Positions 59,381 to 64,000 of a DNA stretch of 64,000 bases are shown piece after piece; the first letter of the stretch is position 1; every line of letters begins with the position of its first letter. A program made the position numbers and the translations under genes. Source of the DNA: an uncultured Tateyamaria sp. (GTDB lineage Bacteria; Pseudomonadota; Alphaproteobacteria; Rhodobacterales; Rhodobacteraceae); contig NZ_CANKXW010000002.1 in the NCBI RefSeq assembly GCF_947487805.1, positions 372,001-436,000 on the forward strand. Reading direction: 5' to 3'. A model generated the notes under the pieces. The model was not told the origin of the DNA, made no database searches, and was given only the letters and a program-made list of their open reading frames with translations.

Positions 59381-60250
59381 TCAGTAAACGCCGCCTTTCT
59401 TGACCTTGCTCGAAAATTCGGTGGTGCCGCCTTCGGCGAGGATCTTGGCCTGTGCCACCCATTCGTCACGGGTCACGCGGCCCTTGAACCCTTCGAGGTT
59501 CTGATCGACCCACGCCACCTCGTCCGCGCCCCACGAGGCAACCTGGTCAAAGTGGTAAAAGCCCATCGAGTGCAGCAGCGCCTCGAGCTTGGGACCAACG
59601 CCCTTGATCTGCTTGAGGTTGTCGGGCCCACCCTCGCGGGCCGCGGCCAGCGTCTCGGGCTTGGTGCCCGCGCCTTCCGCTGCGGCGGGCGCGGTCTCCT
59701 TGGCCTTGGCTTTGGGTTTGGCTTTTGCCTTTGGCTTGGCTTTCGGCGCTTCGGCCTTGGGCTCTGCGGCCTCGCCTTCGTATTTCCACTCGCCCTTGCG
59801 CGCAGCCAGCTCTTCCTGTCCGGCCAGCGGCTTGGACGCGGTCACGGCAGGTGCCGCAGGCGTTTCGGCCTTTGCTTCGGCGGCTTTCGGTGTCGGCTTC
59901 TCTGCTTTGGGGGCCTGTGCCGCCACGGGTGCCGCCGCCGCAGGTTGCGCAGCCGCTGCTTCGGCCGCCTCTGCCGATCGCGCCTCTGCCGCGGCACGCG
60001 AGGCATCCGCCCGCGCTGTCGCGTCGTCCTTGTCACCAACGGACGCCGTGCCCGCCGCAGGCAGCGGACGGCACATGATCCAGCTCAACAGCAGCCCTGC
60101 CACAGCCGCGACCACCACAGCGGCGAAGACGCCCTGCATGAATGTCCAGCCGCCCAGAACCCACAACAGCACTGCGGCCAACACGCCGCCCAGCACCGCA
60201 ACCAGCCAGCATCCGAGTGCGCAGCTGATCGATCCCTGTTTATTGTCCAT
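59381..60250 (-). CDS. Membrane-anchored HhH-domain protein related to the NuoE C-terminus
   Basis: 289 residues: two N-terminal hydrophobic helices (ALGCWLVAVLGGVLAAVLL and the next), a long Ala/Lys/Pro-rich low-complexity linker (about residues 65-200), and a helix-hairpin-helix-like domain at 201-289 (IKGVGPKLEALLHSMG, FYHFDQVASW, FKGRVTRDEW). The last domain matches the end of NuoE at about 54 of 89 positions by hand count. Probably an accessory or assembly factor; inference. Confidence 0.75.
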   Translation of the reverse strand: MDNKQGSISCALGCWLVAVLGGVLAAVLLWVLGGWTFMQGVFAAVVVAAVAGLLLSWIMCRPLPAAGTASVGDKDDATARADASRAAAEARSAEAAEAAAAQPAAAAPVAAQAPKAEKPTPKAAEAKAETPAAPAVTASKPLAGQEELAARKGEWKYEGEAAEPKAEAPKAKPKAKAKPKAKAKETAPAAAEGAGTKPETLAAAREGGPDNLKQIKGVGPKLEALLHSMGFYHFDQVASWGADEVAWVDQNLEGFKGRVTRDEWVAQAKILAEGGTTEFSSKVKKGGVY

Positions 60251-60277
60251 CGGTATCCCTCTCCCGTTTTGAGGTTA

Positions 60278-61441
60278 TTACTCTTTATAGATACCGTCTT
60301 TTTTCGCACGTTGGGAGAATTCTGTCTCGGTCCCGCTGGCCAGAGCCTGCGCCTGCGTGACCCAATTGTCACGGCTGACCCGCCCCTTGAAGCGCACGAG
60401 GTGCTGATCAGCCCAGGCAACTTCCTCTGGCGTCCAGGACGCGAGTTGGTCGAAATGGTAGACGCCCGCCGCGTTCAATTCCTTTTCCAGACCCGGCCCG
60501 ATGCCCTTGATCATCTTCAGATCATCGGCGCCACCGGCGCGGGCCTCGGTCAGCAATGCGGGCTTTGTCCCCGCGGGGACAGCCGTATCCGTCTGTTTTG
60601 CCTCAACCTTTTCTTCGGCCGGAGGGGCCGAGCGCTTGGGCTTGGCCTTCGACTTCGCCTCTTTGGGCGGGGCCTTGGACACGGGCGCAGATGCAGGCGC
60701 GTCATTGGCATTGCTCGGCTCGGGAGAGGCGTTGGCCTTGCCCCACGGGGCGAGCAGCGGCACTTCGGTGCCGTCGATCCGCTTGACCGTGTCGCCGATA
60801 TCCGTCGCCAGCTGGACAGAGGCGTTGTACTTGGTGTGGCCGCTGTCGAAATCCTTGAGCGAGGTCAGACCGCTGAGAGGCTCGGCCGCATAGCGCCCGT
60901 TTTGAGGGCCCGGCGTGGGCACCTGGCCGGCAGCCAGCTCATCGATAATCTCGCCCATGCGCGCCGCCGTCAGATCCTCGTAATAATCCTTGCCGATCTG
61001 CGCCATGGGCGCGTTGGCGCAGGAGCCGAGGCACTCGACCTCTTCCCAGGAAAACTTGCCGTCGTCCGACAGCTGATGCGGTTTCGTGGCGATCTTGTCC
61101 TTGCAGACGGCCACGAGATCCTCGGCGCCGCAGATCATGCAGGACGTGGTGCCGCAAACCTGAATATGTGCAACGGATCCAACGGGTTGCAACTGGAACA
61201 TGAAGTAGAACGAAGCGACTTCGAGACCCCGGATATAGGCCATCCCCAACATGTCCGACACATGTTCAATCGCCGGACGGGTCAGCCACCCCTCCTGTTC
61301 CTGCGCACGCCACAAAAGCGGGATGATCGCAGAGGCCTGACGGCCCTCGGGGTATTTGGTGATCTGCGCCTCGGCCCAGGCCTGATTGGCCGGGGTGAAG
61401 GCGAAAGTGTCGGGTTGGTCTGGGTGGAGACGGCGGAGCAT
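60278..61441 (-). CDS. nuoE: NADH-quinone oxidoreductase subunit E with C-terminal HhH extension
   Basis: 387 residues, about twice the usual length. The thioredoxin-like 2Fe-2S domain ends near residue 180; ligands are CGTTSC and CLGSC. A Lys/Ala/Pro-rich linker leads to a helix-hairpin-helix-like domain at 297-387 ([26 protein letters not shown]). The same domain is in the next gene. Confidence 0.95.
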   Translation of the reverse strand: MLRRLHPDQPDTFAFTPANQAWAEAQITKYPEGRQASAIIPLLWRAQEQEGWLTRPAIEHVSDMLGMAYIRGLEVASFYFMFQLQPVGSVAHIQVCGTTSCMICGAEDLVAVCKDKIATKPHQLSDDGKFSWEEVECLGSCANAPMAQIGKDYYEDLTAARMGEIIDELAAGQVPTPGPQNGRYAAEPLSGLTSLKDFDSGHTKYNASVQLATDIGDTVKRIDGTEVPLLAPWGKANASPEPSNANDAPASAPVSKAPPKEAKSKAKPKRSAPPAEEKVEAKQTDTAVPAGTKPALLTEARAGGADDLKMIKGIGPGLEKELNAAGVYHFDQLASWTPEEVAWADQHLVRFKGRVSRDNWVTQAQALASGTETEFSQRAKKDGIYKE

Positions 61442-61517
61442 TAAAGTCTTCCCTTGATCAGCGTGGAGACTGCGGGAGCCTCCGGCGGGAGTTTATTTGG
61501 CAAGATGAAAGAGCGGA

Positions 61518-62732
61518 TCAGCGGTCGATTTCCCCGAACACCACGTCCATCGTGCCGATGATCGCGGCGACGTCGGCCAGTTGGTGGCCGGTCGAGATGT
61601 GGTCCATCGCTTGCAGGTGCAAGAACCCCGGTGCGCGGATCTTGCAACGGTAGGGTTTGTTGGACCCGTCCGCGACGAGATAGACGCCGAACTCGCCCTT
61701 GGGGGCCTCGACCGCGCAATAGACCTCGCCCTCGGGGACGTGGAAGCCTTCGGTGTAGAGCTTGAAGTGGTGGATCAGCGATTCCATCGACGTTTTCATG
61801 TCGGTGCGCGAAGGCGGCGTGATCTTGCCACGCGCCAGCACGTCGCCGGTGGCTTCGCGCAGCTTGGCGATGGCCTGTTTGATGATCGACACCGACTGGC
61901 GCATCTCTTCCATGCGGCAGAGGTAGCGGTCGTAGCAGTCGCCATTCTTGCCCACCGGGATCTGGAAGTCGAATTCGTCATAGCATTCATAGGGTTGCGC
62001 GCGGCGCAGGTCCCAGGCGAGGCCGGAGCCGCGCACCATCACACCGGAGAAACCATATTGCTGGATCTCTTCTTCGGTCACGACGCCGATATCGACATTG
62101 CGCTGTTTGAAGATGCGGTTTTCGGTCAGCAGCCCGTCAATATCGCTGAGCAGGTCGGGGAATTCATGCGCCCATTGCTCGATGTCGTCGATCAGGTCGT
62201 CGGGCAGATCCTGATGCACCCCGCCGGGCCGGAAATAGGCCGCGTGCAGACGCGCGCCGCAAGCCCGTTCGTAGAAGATCATCAGCTTTTCACGCTCTTC
62301 AAAGCCCCAGAGCGGCGGTGTCAGCGCGCCCACGTCGAGGGCCTGTGTCGTGACGTTCAGCAGGTGGTTGAGCACGCGCCCGATCTCGGAATAGAGCACG
62401 CGGATCAGGGACGCGCGGCGCGGCACCTCGACGCCGGTGAGCTTTTCGATGGCCAGACACCAGGCGTGTTCCTGGTTCATCGGGGCCACGTAATCGAGCC
62501 GGTCGAAATAGGGCAGGTTTTGCAGGTACGTCCGGCTTTCCATCAGCTTTTCGGTGCCGCGGTGCAGGAGGCCGATATGCGGGTCGCAGCGTTCCACGAC
62601 CTCGCCGTCGAGTTCGAGCACAAGCCGAAGAACCCCGTGCGCCGCAGGGTGTTGCGGGCCGAAATTGATGTTGAAGTTGCGGATTTTCTGTTCGCCCGTG
62701 AGGGCGTCGTCGAATTTGGAGCCGTCCATCAT
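61518..62732 (-). CDS. nuoD: NADH-quinone oxidoreductase subunit D
   Basis: 404 residues. 49-kDa-type subunit that forms the quinone site with Nuo[22 protein letters not shown] near residue 29, [12 protein letters not shown], and the invariant [25 protein letters not shown] lies just upstream of ATG 62732; the second codon is also ATG. It overlaps the stop of the tiny ORF before it. Confidence 0.98.
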   Translation of the reverse strand: MMDGSKFDDALTGEQKIRNFNINFGPQHPAAHGVLRLVLELDGEVVERCDPHIGLLHRGTEKLMESRTYLQNLPYFDRLDYVAPMNQEHAWCLAIEKLTGVEVPRRASLIRVLYSEIGRVLNHLLNVTTQALDVGALTPPLWGFEEREKLMIFYERACGARLHAAYFRPGGVHQDLPDDLIDDIEQWAHEFPDLLSDIDGLLTENRIFKQRNVDIGVVTEEEIQQYGFSGVMVRGSGLAWDLRRAQPYECYDEFDFQIPVGKNGDCYDRYLCRMEEMRQSVSIIKQAIAKLREATGDVLARGKITPPSRTDMKTSMESLIHHFKLYTEGFHVPEGEVYCAVEAPKGEFGVYLVADGSNKPYRCKIRAPGFLHLQAMDHISTGHQLADVAAIIGTMDVVFGEIDR

Positions 62733-62851
62733 GTGTCCATCTCCTCAATCGGTGCCAATCGGCACCTCAGCAGGTTTTTTTTAAAAAGTGGGATCGTCGC
62801 CACCCCCAAGCCAGCAGCCGCAATCGCAGTATCGATCAGTTCAAACCACAT
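62729..62851 (-). CDS. Tiny ORF between nuoC and nuoD (40 aa)
   Basis: 40 residues: [20 protein letters not shown], then a basic stretch ([10 protein letters not shown]). Its ATG overlaps the preceding tiny ORF's stop (TGATG) and its TGA overlaps the nuoD ATG, so it is coupled on both sides. One possible amphipathic or membrane helix. It holds the slippery site described at 62751-62780. Reality as a protein is uncertain. Confidence 0.45.
   Translation of the reverse strand: MWFELIDTAIAAAGLGVATIPLFKKNLLRCRLAPIEEMDT
62751..62780 (-). other. Possible -1 frameshift signal (slippery heptamer plus stem-loop)
   Basis: On the minus strand A AAA AAC (62774-62780) lies in the zero frame of the 40-residue ORF, followed after seven bases by a GGTGCC-GATT-GGCACC hairpin. 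This is the layout of a programmed -1 site. The -1 frame would give the ending PAEVPIGTD and stop. The stem is only six base pairs, so efficiency would be modest at best. Confidence 0.3.
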
Positions 62852-63024
62852 CACCGCTTCTCCAGCTCTTGCAACTTCATCGCCATGACCCAGAGCAGCA
62901 CGATGGTACCCACGGGCAGGATGCAGAACACGGCCCAGTATTGGTTGAGCCCGAAATGGGGCAGCAGCTTGAACATCGGGATGATGCTGGCCGCGGCGAT
63001 CAAGAGCCACCAGAGCATGTCCAC
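62851..63024 (-). CDS. Small two-helix membrane protein between nuoC and nuoD (57 aa)
   Basis: 57 residues from GTG 63024, which overlaps the nuoC stop (TAGTG); an ATG two codons on is also possible. Two hydrophobic helices, LWWLLIAAASIIPMF and WAVFCILPVGTIVLLWVMAM, and a charged end KLQELEKR. Its stop overlaps the start of the next tiny ORF. A real membrane protein by its hydrophobicity pattern; not a standard subunit. Confidence 0.65.
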   Translation of the reverse strand: MDMLWWLLIAAASIIPMFKLLPHFGLNQYWAVFCILPVGTIVLLWVMAMKLQELEKR

Positions 63025-63635
63025 TACTTCGCCTCCGCTTCTTTTTTCTCGTCGCCGGGCAGGATGTATTCGGCCCCTTCCCAGGGCGACATGAAGTCGA
63101 ACTGGCGGTATTCCTGCACGAGGCTGACGGGTTCGTAGACCACGCGTTTTTCGACCTCATCATAGCGGACTTCGGTATAGCCGGTGGTAGGGAAGTCCTT
63201 GCGCAGCGGGTGGCCGCGGAAGCCGTAGTCGGTGAGGATGCGGCGCAGGTCCGGGTGGCCCGAGAACAGGATGCCGAACATGTCGAACACCTCGCGTTCG
63301 AACCAGTTGGACGACGGGTGCACGTCCACGATCGAGGGCACCATTTCATCCTCGCGGATCGACAGGCGCAGGCGGATGCGGTGGTTCTGGTACATCGACA
63401 GGAAGTGGTAGACGACGTCGAACCGTTTTGCCCGGCCGGGATAGTCCACGGCGGTGATGTCCACGAGGGTGGAGAAACGGCAGCTGGAATCGCTGGTCAG
63501 GAAGTCGACGAAGCCCACGATATTGGCGGGGGCCACGTCGATGTTCAGCTCTGCGTGGGTGACGTCCCAGGCCAACACGCAGTCCGGGCGCTTGGCTTCG
63601 ATATAGGTGCCAAGTTCGTTCAGGGCTTCGGTCAT
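63024..63635 (-). CDS. nuoC: NADH-quinone oxidoreductase subunit C
   Basis: 203 residues, 30-kDa-type peripheral subunit. The signature is [20 protein letters not shown] near residue 113, then [17 protein letters not shown]. Not fused to NuoD. It ends in overlap with the small membrane ORF. Confidence 0.98.
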   Translation of the reverse strand: MTEALNELGTYIEAKRPDCVLAWDVTHAELNIDVAPANIVGFVDFLTSDSSCRFSTLVDITAVDYPGRAKRFDVVYHFLSMYQNHRIRLRLSIREDEMVPSIVDVHPSSNWFEREVFDMFGILFSGHPDLRRILTDYGFRGHPLRKDFPTTGYTEVRYDEVEKRVVYEPVSLVQEYRQFDFMSPWEGAEYILPGDEKKEAEAK

Positions 63636-63644
63636 GGCGTCCTC

Positions 63645-64000
<356 letters not shown>

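Noticed and set aside
59552-61444. A 630-residue plus-strand frame opposite nuoE and the HhH gene
   Set aside because: Arises from Ala/Lys-rich repetitive codons; no family traits.
62751-62782. Plus-strand rho-independent terminator (hairpin then T8)
   Set aside because: The T-run begins eight bases after the stem and no plus-strand gene ends nearby.

Overview
The window is a GC-rich, densely coded chromosomal segment that fits a Rhodobacterales (Roseobacter-group) alphaproteobacterium. The signs are the complex I operon running into nuoN-birA-coaX-rnj, several Hint-domain proteins, small Rhodobacteraceae-type proteins set between nuo genes, and the surE-pcm-nlpD and tatABC blocks. I see no rRNA, tRNA, CRISPR array, insertion sequence or prophage. 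No gene-free stretch exceeds 300 bases; the longest is the roughly 250 bases before dnaB.

Layout. 1-3963 (+): a translationally coupled glycan-type cluster of two family-2 glycosyltransferases around an FkbM methyltransferase; the first gene is cut by the window edge. 4068-9483 (+): an unknown hydrolase-like gene, pyrC, pyrE, dnaB and a DUF1194 secreted protein. 9480-10610 (-): a sterol-desaturase-type membrane oxidase. 10742-19948 (+): alr, an Mla-type permease and ATPase, a PqiA-like protein, radA, cvpA, two unknown envelope genes, a degenerate Hint protein, purF and a small lipoprotein. 20097-25742 (+): a PilP-like protein, an SDR, a methyltransferase, surE, pcm, an NlpD-like lipoprotein and a Hint protein. 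25739-28148 (-): tatA-tatB-tatC plus a DUF815 ATPase. 28366-29413 (+): a small secreted protein and a WYL/YafY regulator behind a perfect inverted repeat. 29480-34680 (-): SDR, AlkC/AlkD-like protein, SSS symporter, an ABC ATPase without a permease, and two Lin0512 proteins. 34819-39826: a Hint protein, a SnoaL-like protein (-), prfC and two more glycosyltransferases. 39951-41390 (+): an RhlE-type helicase, ending at a bidirectional terminator.

41465-64000 (-): one long gene run read right to left. It goes nuoB (cut), nuoC, two tiny ORFs, nuoD, nuoE, an HhH-domain protein, a small membrane protein, nuoF, four accessory genes, DUF5333, nuoG, a lipoprotein, nuoH, nuoI, two carboxymuconolactone-decarboxylase-like genes, nuoJ, a secreted protein, nuoK, nuoL, a small membrane protein, nuoM, nuoN, birA, coaX and rnj. 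The respiratory complex is thus interleaved with more than a dozen non-core genes, many coupled to their neighbours by overlapping stop and start codons.

Most worth following up: (1) a dispersed palindromic element in three copies whose two stems differ between copies by compensating changes; (2) the SSS symporter / lone ABC ATPase / paired Lin0512 gene set; (3) the NuoE C-terminal domain repeated in the next gene, together with the crowd of small coupled ORFs in the nuo operon, including a possible -1 frameshift signal between nuoC and nuoD; (4) a 10+6+10 bp operator-like palindrome before the YafY-type regulator.
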